From Margaritifera margaritifera (lineage: Eukaryota > Mollusca > Bivalvia > Unionida > Margaritiferidae), in the NCBI GenBank assembly GCA_029931535.1, contig JAQPZY010001688.1:7849001-7913000 (forward strand): a DNA stretch of 64,000 bases. The letters run 5' to 3'. Positions 13,213 through 25,097 of the stretch are shown here, in pieces. Under the pieces are notes generated by a model. That model was given only the letters and a program-made list of their open reading frames with translations. It searched no databases and had not been told where the DNA came from. Position 1 is the stretch's first letter; each line of letters begins with the position of its first letter. Made by a program: the position numbers and the translations under genes.

Positions 13213-13620
13213 CCGTATTTGCCGGCCTATAAGTCGATGCGGAGTATAAGTCGAATTCGATAATTTCGTCAATTTTCAATCCTTCATCAATATATAAGTC
13301 GATGCGGAGTATAAGACGAAGACAGATCAACACCTTGGCTTCGTCATTTTCGCTAGTAACTTCCGGTTTCATGAATAGTAATGGTATCACTATGCTATTC
13401 CAGATTAATTGGGAAAATTATTAAGATGGTCTGTACACGTATTATTTATAGGTATTATAATATTGGTATATTGTACGTAATGATATGAACTCCTGTTGTC
13501 AAAAAATAAGTACAACTTGTATTCTTAGAGCAACAGTAACCACATTATCAAATTATATTGACAATAAAAACTAAAAGAACTCGATTAAGACTTGTTGTTT
13601 TTAGTGAATGCGTGTATGTG

Positions 13621-13653
<33 letters not shown>

Positions 13654-13723
13654 TGATGATGAAACAACGCTATGTCAGTGTGTAAGGACGTATGCATTCA
13701 GAGCAGTTTTTACTTGTAGCTTT

Positions 13724-13764
<41 letters not shown>

Positions 13765-14294
13765 TACAGGACGATTGTAATATGTATTGTTGAGTTACCT
13801 GATAATTGTGATCTTACTCATTTACTGGAGCATTACTGTATTCCATTACCAATTAATATCTCTGAATAAACAGTTCATTCTTGTTTTTATATCCATTATC
13901 ATAAAGAACCAACTGGCTTTGCAGTGTTATTTACATTCTAATTAAATATGCCTACAGCTTTGGCCAGGTCATTGCAGTTGACACATGCAGTAGATGTGAT
14001 CAAATTAGTGAGGCTACTAATAGGGAAATGAGGCTACCCATAGGGTATTGTAATCGATCCTGTAAAGCATGTTAATGTATGCAGGACTGTGTAATGAGCT
14101 GTAATGCCAGGTGCTTGCTCATGTAAGTTTCTCAACCAGTGACATCTTTTGATCTCGCCGACAGAAGCGTCAGAGCTTTGAATTCATGAGCAAAGATCAA
14201 ACCAAAATGCCGCCTAACTACAGGAAGTGTACATGCACTTACTGATAAAGGGTAATTTTATTTCGTGGGAATATAGAGTTCATTGTATTTGCAA

Positions 14295-14338
<44 letters not shown>

Positions 14339-15019
14339 AGCATGCTAAATAGTCATCTTGGGATTTAAACTAAATGGAGTCTATATGAATATAAATATTG
14401 TGAATATTTAAATATAAATTATATATCTTTGAAACTGAAGGAGTATGGTATGCATTGTTTTAATTTCCATTGACTATTTCATTACTGTTTTCTCTTTTTG
14501 ACAAAAGTTTCAGCTAAAAGGGGTCAGTAAGGTACATAAAGCAAAATAGCATGAAGAAGGGCTGAAATATGTCTGTCTGTCTGTCTCTCTTTTATTTCGA
14601 TCACAAGATGCAATAAGAAAAATGTGCAATGGAATACCCATGTCCATGTCATGGTTATCCGTTTTCTAACTTGTCTATTCTACTACACACATATGTAAGC
14701 AAACTTAAGGAACATATATTATTAGTGCATGCTGCTTTAGCGTAATTACGTCTGATGCACGTGAATTTAATACTGACAATGACGTAAATATTTCGGAATC
14801 CTTCTCCATGTCGGGTCCTATATTTTTTCGTGTACAATATCATTCTCAAAAATGATAATTATTTTTTTACACTATACTTTTCGTACTTTGAATTTTTTTT
14901 TTTTGTTTTACGGTAAAGCAATTTAAATGACATAATTCATATATAAGTCGATTCGGAGTATAAGACGAAACCCAGACTTCCAGGTCAAAAAGTATCGACT
15001 TATAGGCCGGCAAATACGA
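13213..15019. mobile_element. TA-target TIR element inserted in the right arm
   Basis: The ends are CCGTATTTGCCGGCCTATAA and the inverse TTATAGGCCGGCAAATACG, flanked by TA on both sides. A subterminal motif TATAAGTCGATKCGGAGTATA occurs near both ends. The interior holds (TG)n at 13623-13643, (GA)n at 13728-13762 and a 40-bp A tract at 14297-14340. No transposase was recognised. The termini resemble pogo/mariner-class elements such as the one at 51846-53553. Confidence 0.7.
13728..13762. repeat. (GA)n microsatellite
   Basis: Alternating GA/AG run inside the TIR element. A (TG)n run lies about 90 bp upstream. Confidence 0.9.
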
Positions 15020-15332
15020 TATTTATATTGGTCTGAATATGTTAATGCCTTTGTGTTAAAAATAAATTTATGTAGAATTTATCTGTATACTAAATAAACC
15101 TTATATACTGAAACATTGAGCACAGTAAGTTATTTTCATTAGCTGAATTTATAATGTATTATTTAATTGTATGCACATTATTATTGAAAGTGTATACTGT
15201 ACAAGAGGAAAGATAAAACGAAGCATATTATTATTTAAATTAGTTTAATTGCAAACAATAATTGTAAGAGCATCTGACCATCAATGTACAAAACCTGTTT
15301 GATTAATTGCACTATAATTAAACATCATATTA

Positions 15333-17396
15333 CAGCGATCGCCCTGTGCATCGCCAATGTCGCAAATTGCGATTTTTTTTCCTGATTGGTGACAAAATAT
15401 ACCATCTGGCGATTTTTTGGGCGACAACATTTTTGGCTGTTGAAACTTGTATATACAATCTTGGGTTTGGAGTGGAGGAATTCAAAGGCACCATGAAAGG
15501 AAGCCGCAAACTTGGGTATACAATGCACGGAATCTATCTATTGTTACATAAACAAATCCATTGTTCAAATTGACCGCTTATGCTGACATCTGGCCTGAGT
15601 AGTGTATGCGGTGATACACTCCAATAGTCATGCTACCAGACCAGCTACAATCGACCAAACGACGGCTAATCCTTCTTTCTTTTTTTTTTTGGAAAAATGT
15701 ACCAGAAAAATTGTTTTTTTGCTGAAACTTCAAAGAAAACTGATTACCTTTGAAGCACCAATCGTTCTGTATAAATACGAAGCAAATGAAAAATAAAATT
15801 AAGTCTCAATCAGACCTATATACTATCATGAGTAAACGTAAGTTAGACTTTTCATGTTCATCATCTCATCCTAAGAGTAAATTAACAAAATTAACAGCAT
15901 TTGGATTTAGCGCAAGTGCATCAGACAACCCAGTCACTGAACCAGATGTTATACCTGACAGTCCAACATCATCTACTTGTAATGCAGCTGGTAGCAATAC
16001 TTTAAGTACAACACCACATCATGATCAACGGACCCCGAAATCCCGAAAATGTCTTGACAGTTGGAAATTTGGGCGTCCGTGGCTGAGATATGATGCAAAA
16101 TTACCTTCAGATGTCTTGACTTTGTTTTCACATAATTATGTGCATAATATTTTCGCCGAGATCTAGATTCTAAATTACCTCAAAGGGATGTTAAGATATC
16201 CTGACTGAAAATTTCATACGTTTTCTCAACAATGTCTAGCGATCTTCCTTGAATTACAATTACATTTGTTACATTTGGAATTGCTACTATTACAGGAATA
16301 ATTGCAAAACGGGGGCTGGATTTTGTGTGTGTGTGTGAAGGGGGGTGGGGGTGCGTTTCATACTTCTTGGACAATCTTCAATAATTTACATTAAAACAAT
16401 TAGGTCCATCCCGATTGAATATTTCCAAGGTTACTGTTTATTCTCATACATAAATTGATTTTACGCAAATGTATAAGGCTTTCTTGCCCTATAAAAGGTC
16501 AATTATTTGCAGTAAATTGTATACATATCAGAGCATACTTTCGATTTTCCGGGTGCAGATTATCCGTGCGTCAATCACACCCCTATGACCCTGAAATATA
16601 CACGGTTCTCGTCTAACTAATACAGGCAGATTAACATTCTACTGTTTATACAACTGTTCTAAAGACAATTAAAAGGTAAGGCGGTCAGAGATAGACAACT
16701 TTAAGAGATTTACTGAATTGGCTCACAATAGCTAGGGTGATGTGTAGTGTCAAAACCTTTGAGCACTGCTGAGGGAGAGCCCATTAGGCTAATTTGCATA
16801 GGTAAAGTACACTAAGTGGAACAACCCAATTTATCTGAAGTTAAATACATGAAAGAGATGCGTGTTATTACACATCACTGACTGCATTACGGGACTGTAG
16901 TAAAACAATAATATGCTTGTAGTGTGATACTATAGCAAGGTATAAATCATAAACCAGAGAACCGGAGAGAGAGAGAGACTGCAAATGTAGGGAAAGAAGA
17001 TATTTTATATTTGATAATGCATTTATTTCAGGTGACCATAGCCATACCTTTGTACAGACCGTCATGCGGGATGCAAAGACTATGGAAGTAGCTAAGATTG
17101 CTGCATTTGATTTTATTATTTTTATGAAACAACATTTTAATAGTGCAAAACATTAAAAAAATGGGCATACAAAACAGTAATATAATGATTTATTCTGTAA
17201 TATTGTGGTATTGTATTGTTTGCTGTCAATAAAGTAATAAATACTCCATCTTTTTCAATTTTCATTGCCTACTACATTAATAGATATGGAAAAATTCTTA
17301 CTCCTTGCTTGGCGATACTTTTTGAAAATTGGCGACAAAATATTGAGATTTGCGATTTTTTTGGCGACAACTTTTTTAAAACCAGCACCATCCCTG
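15333..17396 (+). mobile_element. hAT-like element with 5-bp target duplication
   Basis: The ends CAGCGATCGCCCTG and (inverted) CAGGGATGGTGCTGG bracket 2064 bp, flanked by exact TATTA duplications at 15328-15332 and 17397-17401. The left arm of the giant inverted repeat has the empty site (CATCA-TATTA-TCAC in complement). Subterminal ATTGGCGACAAAATAT and GCGATTTTTTTGGCGACAAC motifs repeat at both ends. It carries a transposase N-terminus at 15828-16166. The 5-bp duplication fits the hAT5 subgroup. Confidence 0.75.
15828..16166 (+). pseudogene. N-terminal fragment of a ZNF862/KIAA1586-like hAT transposase
   Basis: The methionine chosen gives MSKRKLDFSCSSS, then a low-complexity serine/threonine/proline-rich linker, then RKCLDSWKFGRPWLRYDAKL. 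The last stretch resembles the W...FPWL.YD lead-in to the TTF/BED-type zinc finger of ZNF862-like proteins derived from hAT transposases. The frame stops shortly afterwards, before the zinc-finger cysteines, so the product is truncated. No catalytic region follows within the element. The family assignment is by recognition only, so moderate confidence. Confidence 0.5.
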
Positions 17397-18164
17397 TATT
17401 ATCACCTTTGTTTAATACATTGTTTGATCACCGTGTCCCTAATTAATTTAATGGCAAACACTAATAATGGCATCATCTGACCATGAACTGGCAAAACCCG
17501 TTTGATCAACGCTGCTGTAATTAAATGCTGACTTGAAATAACTTTATGATCTTTGGTTACATGGAAATGTTATTATATTATATATGTAATAATATAATAA
17601 AATATCTATTCAGAAATCAATATTTAATGGTTTAATATGTGCTTCAAATGAAATATTTTCAAATGTTTCAAAGGTTAAAATGAAAATAAGTTGGTTTACT
17701 GGTTTGAGATTTTACTCAAAAGATACAAATTGAACAATAACAGTAAAGTACGTTATACTATTGTGTTACTCATCAATAACTCTTTACACAATTTTTTTTT
17801 TTGTGTTGGTGGGGTGTGTGTAAAAACATCGCAAAGAAAGTATGATTTGCATGAGATATAAATAAAAACCATGGAGAAATTTATATGCAATACTGTTCTA
17901 TAGTGTTGAAAGTCAGCCATACTGGCCTGATTTCTGAAAAGTTTCAAAATGTTTTTGAGATATATTAATACAGAAAAATCTAAATGTGATATCTTATATC
18001 TATTCTGTCTGATTTCGGTTAAAAATTTGCTAATAACTATCTTATGTAAATTTAAGAGCTGCAAATCAATCTTTTACATTCTCTTACTATGTTTGCGAAA
18101 ACAGTAATAACTACTAAAATAAATAATGTATGTGTGTTCCATTGCTTTTCTTATAATATTTCAC

Positions 18165-18263
18165 ATAGTCCGAATCAGCCTGGCATTTGGGCCGAATCAG
18201 CACGTAATTTGGACCGAGTCAGCCCGTAATTTGGGCCGATTCAACTATGGTCCGAATCAGCCA
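18165..18263. repeat. Third CCGAATCAGCC cluster, outer end of the right arm
   Basis: It starts ATAATATTTCACATAG and runs through several CCGAATCAGC variants, in the same direction as 11836-11970. Together with the inverted cluster at 11998 it would form the two ends of one element spanning 11998-18263. Confidence 0.6.
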
Positions 18264-18845
18264 GCATTCCTATGTACATAGTCTACCCGGTAATTAGGAT
18301 GGTCATGATCTTCAGACGCTTACTTTTTTCTGCGTAGAACATAAGCTTTCCTTTAACAGCAGGGCTCAAATATTGAAGAACAAGCTGATCACAAAAACCA
18401 AAATGGATCATGTAAGAACAAAACGAAGGAAGTATTTCTAGTCTTTTTTTTTTTTTTTTTTTTGATTATTAGTATGTTAGATTCTTCCCTTTCGTATTTG
18501 TACCATCGATTGCAGTCTATTAACAGCAAGTTTTCAATCACACAACTTACGCTGCAGGCACAGAGGAATTTGGGTCTTAACGGGAGGGATTGAAGGTGGA
18601 GTGGAGGTTAGAGTTGCTATATCTGTTACGGAATGGACAAGGGAGGAAACTTGCCAGAACGGCGTTCCATAACTTGTGGTGTTCAAGCGCCCGTAGCAAA
18701 AATTTAAAAAAACTAGACAAGGCATGATTTGTATTGATTATCGCTCATGACTTTCTCAAACTGCTGCTATTGCATCATCATCTAACTTATCATGGTATCT
18801 GCCCTGTTTAGGCTGTTTTGATTTTGAACTCTGCTGCTCATAGAC
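18264..18845. other. Non-coding stretch, nothing recognised
   Basis: It contains a T tract near 18446-18463. A 62-codon minus-strand frame (18534-18725) shows no known motif. Confidence 0.4.
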
Positions 18846-20474
18846 AAGATGAGCTTATGGGATGGCCTGTTGTCCGACGTCCGTCCGTCTGTTTGCACAG
18901 GTTTGTTATCGCTACTCCTCCTGAATAGATGGTCATATCACCATGGGGTTTTCACTAAAAGACTTTTTGTGGTGTCTAAAGGAAAATGGTGCAGATCTGA
19001 CATGTTATATGGCCACCACGCATCTATCTTGAAGATCATGCTATCACTAGATGTGTTATAGCTTGTTGAAAGGGAAATTTTCTCCACATCTAAATGACAC
19101 CTAAATTAATGAAAACTGTCACTGTAAATGCAAACACCATGAAGAAATCGAGGGCTAAGTGTGAAACTGCAAAATAATATATTCATAATATTTACCCATT
19201 TTAGTATAAAGCTTACATCCGGTACATGTGTAACAAAAAAAAAAAATGAAGTCGTTTCCTTTGCAACATGTTTTAAACTGACAGCAAGTAGGAAAATTAG
19301 GCATAGGTTATTTATAACTAATGGATGCCAAATGTTAGGCAGTGTTGAACTTCAGCACATGTCAAAGGTAGAAAATGATTCAGATTTATTCTCAAGGTGC
19401 AAATCTGCATCTACTCAGCCCAAGGATGAGTACGTAGTAAAGTTTTACTCAGCCCAGCCAATTTTTACGAAGTCAGGACAAGAGTACAAGTGGTTATCCT
19501 GAGTCCTGAATCTTGAAAATCTTGTTATAGCTACATCTGAACAGAAAGTCATATTTGGCATGGGGTTTTCAACATAAAACTTCTTATGATGTCTAGTTGA
19601 TCCTAAATGAAACACAGTGGCCATCTTCTAAATCAAGCTACTCCACCAGAATGGATCAGCATATTAACATGGGAATTTCACTAAAGACTTCTCATGTTGT
19701 CTAGTTGGTCCTAAATGAAAATGGTGCCGATCTGAAATCCGATATTGTATCTGGTTGGTCGTAAATGAAAATCATGCTGCCTGGACATCCAGTATACTTG
19801 GGGATTTTCACCGGAAGACTTACTTGCGGATTTTCACCGGAAGACTTCTTATGGTGACTAATTGGTCTTAAATAAAACTTGTGCCAGTGAGATACCCACC
19901 ATGACTGCCACACCAGCCATCATGAAAATCATATCCCTACTCCTTCTGAATGGAAACTCATATTGACATTGGGTTTTCACCGGAAGTCTTTTTATGATAT
20001 CTAGTTGGTACTGAATGAAAACGGTGCCAATCTGACATCCAGTATGGTCACTGTGGCAGCCATCTTGAAAATCTTGTTATTACTACTCCTTTTAAATGGC
20101 AAGTCATATCGATATGGGGTTTTCACCAGAAGACTAATTATGATGTCTTGTTGTTCCTGAATGAAAAAATTGTGTTAATTTGACCCTGAATATGACCACC
20201 ATGGCAGCCATCTTGAAAATCTTGTTATGGCTATTCCTCCTTGTTGGTCATATCAACATTGGGCTTTCAACAAAAGACTTCTTATGATATGTAGATATTT
20301 CTAAATGACAATGGTACCACAGACATCCAATATGGCTGCCACAATGAACATATTGAAAATCTTGTCACTTATTCTCCTGAATGGATGGTCATATTTGCAT
20401 GGTGTTTTCACTAGAGTCTTCTAATGGTGTCTAGTTGTCCCAAATGAAAATGGTGCTGATACTACATCCAGTAT
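18846..20474. repeat. Pearl-like element: array of ~150-bp degenerate tandem units
   Basis: The head GAGCTTATGGGATGGCCTG is followed by GTCCGTCCGTCTG. About ten units follow, each with GACATCCAATATGGC, ATCTTGAAAATCTTGTTA, CTACTCCT, TGGTCATATCA, GGGTTTTCAC, AGACTTCTTATG and TGTCTAGTTGGTCC. Known molluscan 'pearl'/CvA elements have this design: a short head plus ~150-160-bp tandem units. The assignment is by analogy. Confidence 0.65.
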
Positions 20475-22416
20475 TAGTGCTCAAAGAAACATTTTTTCAG
20501 ACACAGGCCTAGGGATGGTGACAAAAAAAATCACAAGCCCTGACTCATATTCCACAAGCTCGGACTCAAATTCCATGTGTCCAAAAGGGCCCTATGTTTT
20601 TGCTATTTTTTGTCACACAATGTTGCAATTGCTGTACTTTAAATATATATATATTTATTAAATTGACTTGTGAATTTATTCAGATCTCAAAATAGTTCAT
20701 GTAAAGAAATGTTTTCTTCCAGGTCCTGGTGTCGACCATTGTCCAATTGCTCTGTCAATGTCCTTGCTCATTGGATCAGCAGTGTTGATGTTCATTAGCA
20801 TCTGAAGCATGTCTTGCTTTATACAGTTTCTCTTTGCACTTTTGATGTTGTTCACGAGACTGAACCCTCTTTCACATTCTGCAGTAGAGGGGCTCACAAC
20901 TAACATTAGTTAGCCATTTTCAGGTGTAGAATTCCTAATGATTGTGGCATACAGCTCTGCTTTTGGGGTCTCTGAATTTTTTGTAGGTCTTCAGCTTTGC
21001 CTTTAAGTTGATACACTGTTTGTGTATTGCATCATGATCTGTAGGGAAGAGTGGGACAAAGTGATCCAACAGCTGCTGAACTTCATCTCTTCCATGTTCA
21101 GACAGTTTACACATCTCAGTGTAGTTAAAAGCTTGAAAGGAGTTCAGGGGGCTCTGATTGAAGTTTAAAACAGAAATAAAGTGGGAGAGCCATGGGTCTG
21201 TTTTTATATCAATCAATAAACACAAGATCTTTATGGTTCATAATTAAAGTGTATGTCAACGTGGTCATGTAGGTGCATTTATTCAAATTAAATTAAATAT
21301 TAATTGTTACTAATGTAGTTTAACCAAAGTCTATTCAATCCTGATTGTTGAATCTGCACTTTAAATGTCATCAAAAATCTTCCACACGAAAATTATTTTG
21401 AACACTATTGACTTTTACAATGGTGGCCGGGTACTAAACTGGGTCAAGAAAAGAAAACGTTGGGTCTATATTAACAAATAATAGGGTAGTACACATTTTT
21501 TTAAAAAAATGTGCAGCTTTCATTGTGACATTCAATCTGGTTTTTACTGGTACACACCTTTAGGTTGACCTCGTCCAAAAATGTCTACATACATCAATTT
21601 TGCTGTAAGTATTTCTCGGGGTGCGTATATAATGAGGAATCCAAGGAATATGGGTATACGGGGATCGAAATAAAGTGAATAATTGCCATTTAATTGTATG
21701 TGTAATCACATTCTAGAAAATTACACCCGTTTACTGAAATAATCTGTACTGAACGCCTGCATGATCTGCATGACATGTTCTTTAGTTCATGTCATAGTAC
21801 AGCAGATGCATCACAATGACAGAAAACACATTCTGTGTATCAGTAGAATCTGTGGCTACCAACTCTATGAAATAAATGGATTAAACACAATGTAATAATC
21901 TCTGATTCTTTATGTGAAAAACATCATCTTGGATGCTTTTATAACTGGCAAAATCCCATAGCTTAGCTTAATTGTCATATAATCTCATATATGCCACATA
22001 ATGTGTGTAACCAGTGTTGCATTACACGAGTGTAAGCATGAGCAAGGGGCAGCTCAATTATTATTCATTAAAGCCAAGTGAGCACTAATTATAGTTAACC
22101 CAGGCAATCTCTTCCCCATTCACAGGTCACATGCTTCGATTTGTACACAAAGTTTACAGTTTTCAATAGAAGTACGGTAAGTAGACAATCTTAATAATGG
22201 CAAGGGGTCTAGATGGGGATAACTATAAATAATTTACTAGTCTTTCAACAACTTCAAATAAAATTCCCCATTTTATCAGCGCGATCAAAGTTTTCTCATG
22301 CAAATTAGATTTTTTTTCGACAAGCCCAACGGGCACTTCACTTAGAATGCAGGAGGGGTCCGATCTGATATTAAAGGGACCCCAGGCATCGAGCTATCAG
22401 ATTTTTTTGAGCACTG
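20475..22416 (-). mobile_element. hAT-like element inserted in the pearl-like array
   Basis: The ends TAGTGCTCAAAGAAA and (inverted) CAGTGCTCAAAAAAA bracket 1942 bp. The flanks AGTAT and AATAT are a 5-bp duplication with one mismatch. The tandem array is interrupted within its ATCCAGTATGG box and resumes directly after the element, which fixes the borders. It carries a minus-strand transposase C-terminus. Confidence 0.75.
20697..21225 (-). pseudogene. hAT transposase C-terminal dimerisation region, ZNF862-like, broken
   Basis: The upstream half (21225-20935) contains FNYTEMCKLSEHGRDEVQQL and LDHFVPLF, resembling the end of the catalytic region of ZNF862-type proteins. The downstream half (20906-20697) contains SPSTAECERGFSLVNNIKS followed by the dimerisation stretch LQMLMNIN. 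That serine-rich ECERGFS block is the signature of the hAT C-terminal dimerisation domain. Between them a frameshift near 20945, an in-frame stop, and an apparent loss of about ten residues show that it is inactive. The N-terminal zinc finger was not found in this element. Confidence 0.75.
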
Positions 22417-22560
22417 AATATGAGTGCCACAGCGGCTAATTTGAAATCTCATAGCTCAGGAATGTCAGAGATGGTTTCAGCACTCAACAGTTAAAGAAGA
22501 AGAAATGGTTTTATCATGAATTTGTGGAAATTCTTTAAAGACAGTAGAGCGCCAGTCCCT
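22417..22560. repeat. Continuation of the interrupted pearl-like array
   Basis: ATGAGTGCCACAGCGGCTAA followed by TTGAAATC resumes the unit interrupted at 20474. The array then fades. Confidence 0.55.
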
Positions 22561-23583
22561 TTGAGAAACTCTAACTCTTGTTACTTTATTCATTAGATTT
22601 TAGAAATTTCATAATTATTAGATCTCTGTGTATGTTTGAAAGTGTTTGTGATTCATTTTATTTTCTTTGTATGCTTGTGTGCATGTTAGCATGTGTATTG
22701 GATATATTGTCACATCCCATGTTTTGATGCTACTTTGTTTTGACGCAGTGTCATAAACTACCAGTTCTCAAGAGAACGCATCTCTCAGTGATATCATGAC
22801 CACAACATTTGTTTACACAGATTCATACAGACAGAGATTTTGTTAAAAAATCCTATCATTATCAGTTGCGAATTGAAATAAAGATACATATGATGAAAAA
22901 AACTCCATTTCACTCATTTTCTTTTTTCCAATCAGTAAGTCCTGACTAAAATTCTTACTGACTTCTACTCTGATGGGGCAAATCAATTTCCTGCCATAAC
23001 AGTCATCCAGTCAGTCAACATGTGATAGCAACATGACTCACAGTATTTAGAATAGTATGCTGTGTAATAAAATTTCATGTTGTCACTGATGTTCAGAGGT
23101 GGCTCTTTGTTATTATAATTTGTGCAAGAAAAACATACCTTTACTAGATATATTATTATAGTTCTGTCACTGTATTCTACCTTATGAAGAATGCAAGACA
23201 ATTTTGAAGTTCCAATACATTAAAGAAATTGATTTTCTATATACCCATATTGTGAATTACTTTCTAAAAAATAGTTCATAAGCAAGTCTAATATTTTTCT
23301 GCTTACAAGTAAATAAATCTTATAATACCGTAATGATATTTCTATTTTGATTCTTTTAGCTTTTCAGAAGAAATCTCTCCCCAAACCAAAAAAGTCTGAT
23401 AAAAATATATAAAAATGTAAGAATGTTGAATAAAAATTCTTTTTATGATTTTTCCTATAAACTTGCATTTTCTGTGTGCTGTTGATGTTGCTTTGCAATC
23501 TTTTTTTTTGTATATCACATGTACAACATTGTAACAGGCAGAAGTAGATTCATGTGAAGTGCATCACAACAAGTGATGTAATA
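22561..23583. other. Non-coding stretch, nothing recognised
   Basis: A pyrimidine tract with AG at 23361 precedes a short lysine-rich segment, but no exon is supported. Confidence 0.4.
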
Positions 23584-25095
23584 CACCTCTCCCTCGATAA
23601 CTCGCGCACAACGGGGTCCAAAAACATAGACCGCACTATAAGCGAGGGCGCTAGTTACCGAGGGACCTAAAAAAAAAATTAAGAAGGGGATGCCAACCCC
23701 GCTGGACATCGAGAAAACCGCAGGGGGGGGGTAGCGGGGCTGTTTAATGGCTGAATACTCGTTTTATAATTACATTGGGAATAATTATCAATAAAGAGCT
23801 TTTTCTAATGTAGTTATTTGCTTTTCTGTATAAATTACCTTTATTTTCAAGATAAAGAACCTCTGAAAGATCGTAAACAACATTAGTCCAAGTGGTTTCA
23901 ACAACACGTGTACGCGAATACATTGTGTATTACATCACTGCTTTTTGTTGTTGTCGATTCACAACTAAACAAGATTCCTTTTTTTAAAAACTAAGGACAT
24001 TTATTTCGTGAAACAACCTTCAACGTTGAAACTCGATTTTTGTATTGTTCTATCAATAAAATATGGATGCCGTGATTTCATATCAAGTAACAGTGAAACT
24101 TCTTCTCATCCTTGAGGAAATCCCTGAGTAGCAAGTTGGAAATTTTAAGTTCAACACAAACTCTGGAAATCGCTTCTCCATAATGAACCGTATCTGTAAA
24201 ACAAAGCTTTTTATTCACCAAGTACTCATTTGGCTTGGTTGCCTTACTATCTTTGATCACATTTGTGAATGAGTAGGCTAATTTAAGGTATATTAATTAT
24301 ATTACTTACATAATAATATTTATAACAGTGTTTGATTGATCAATTGAAATGAGTTGACCTGACACACGGCCGTGACCGTTAGCTCTTACGCAGGCAGGAT
24401 TTCCACGCCTTTTAACTTTTCTGTTTTTCTACCCGCTTTCTTTGATTTGATACAAAAGACATAATTACCATGATAATACAAAGCAGGTCTGATATTAATT
24501 GAGTGTAACAACACAACAAATACTTCCGCAAGTCGGAGATAAAAAACAAACGGTCGGCACTTAATTAGATTCTCACGGAAATGCTCGCGGCAATAGCTGT
24601 GTTGGTTGAATTATATTTTTCACATTTGAATACAAGAGGGCATATTGCATTTATGATGATTACACTGAAACTGAATTAAAAGATAGAACTAAAACACATA
24701 TTTCACTTGACAAAACTTATTTAATTGGTATTTATTTTTAAAGTGTTGCCACCAGTAGGTTTTAGTGATGTTTTCATTGATCGAAATGTCATCGAATATT
24801 GTTATTTATAGTGTACTGAGAATGTTGTTTGGAAAGAAAATTAAACAAAATATACGACTTCTTATTAAAAGTTGAAAATTTCATGATGTTGATTCAAATT
24901 TCCGGGTACTAACCACTGGTTTTGACGATAAAACGAGTGATATATCAAGGTTTTATTTACTAATTTTGATCGTGATTTTTGTCACCTTCAACAAATAGGG
25001 TCCTTTTTTTTGTGTGTATTTTCTAGTTTTAAAAAAATGGGATCCATGTCTGACCCGTGTTATAAGCGGGTTCGCGAGTTATCGAGGGAGCGGTG
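23584..25095 (-). mobile_element. Tigger/pogo-like DNA transposon remnant
   Basis: The ends CACCTCTCCCTCGATAACTC and (inverted) CACCGCTCCCTCGATAACTC lie between TA dinucleotides. Second internal inverted blocks (CACTATAAGCGAGG and TGTTATAAGCGGGTTC) match the pattern of Tigger termini. It carries a possible helix-turn-helix fragment at 24078-24260. A decayed second copy is at 59443-60320. Both flanks also share CAAGTGATGTAA. Confidence 0.75.
24078..24260 (-). pseudogene. Possible CENP-B-type N-terminal helix-turn-helix fragment
   Basis: A 60-codon frame with KLCFTDTVHYGEAISRVC, then ELKISNLLLRDFLKDEKKF. The spacing resembles the N-terminal helix-turn-helix of pogo/Tigger transposases (hydrophobic helix, turn, IS.S.LR.. 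recognition helix, K.KKF). The location inside a Tigger-like element supports this. Identity to the family is weak and no downstream DDE domain is left. Confidence 0.4.
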
Positions 25096-25097
25096 TA

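Larger units (their letters stand above)
11998..18150. repeat. Right arm of the giant inverted repeat, with nested insertions
   Basis: It is the reverse complement of 9720-11971, but expanded. It has extra copies of a ~480-bp internal unit (12540-13200) and two insertions (13213-15019 and 15333-17396). Outside the insertions the order of anchors mirrors the left arm all the way out. Confidence 0.75.

Noticed and set aside
18534..18725. 62-codon minus-strand frame, proline/threonine-rich
   Set aside because: No recognisable domain and no supporting context.
19161..19502. 113-codon open frame within the pearl-like array
   Set aside because: It sits in degenerate repeat units and shows no known domain.
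23362..23408. Possible upstream nucleotidase exon after TTTTAGCTTTTCAG
   Set aside because: It has acceptor-like and donor-like borders, but two of three frames contain stops and the peptide resembles no part of the family.
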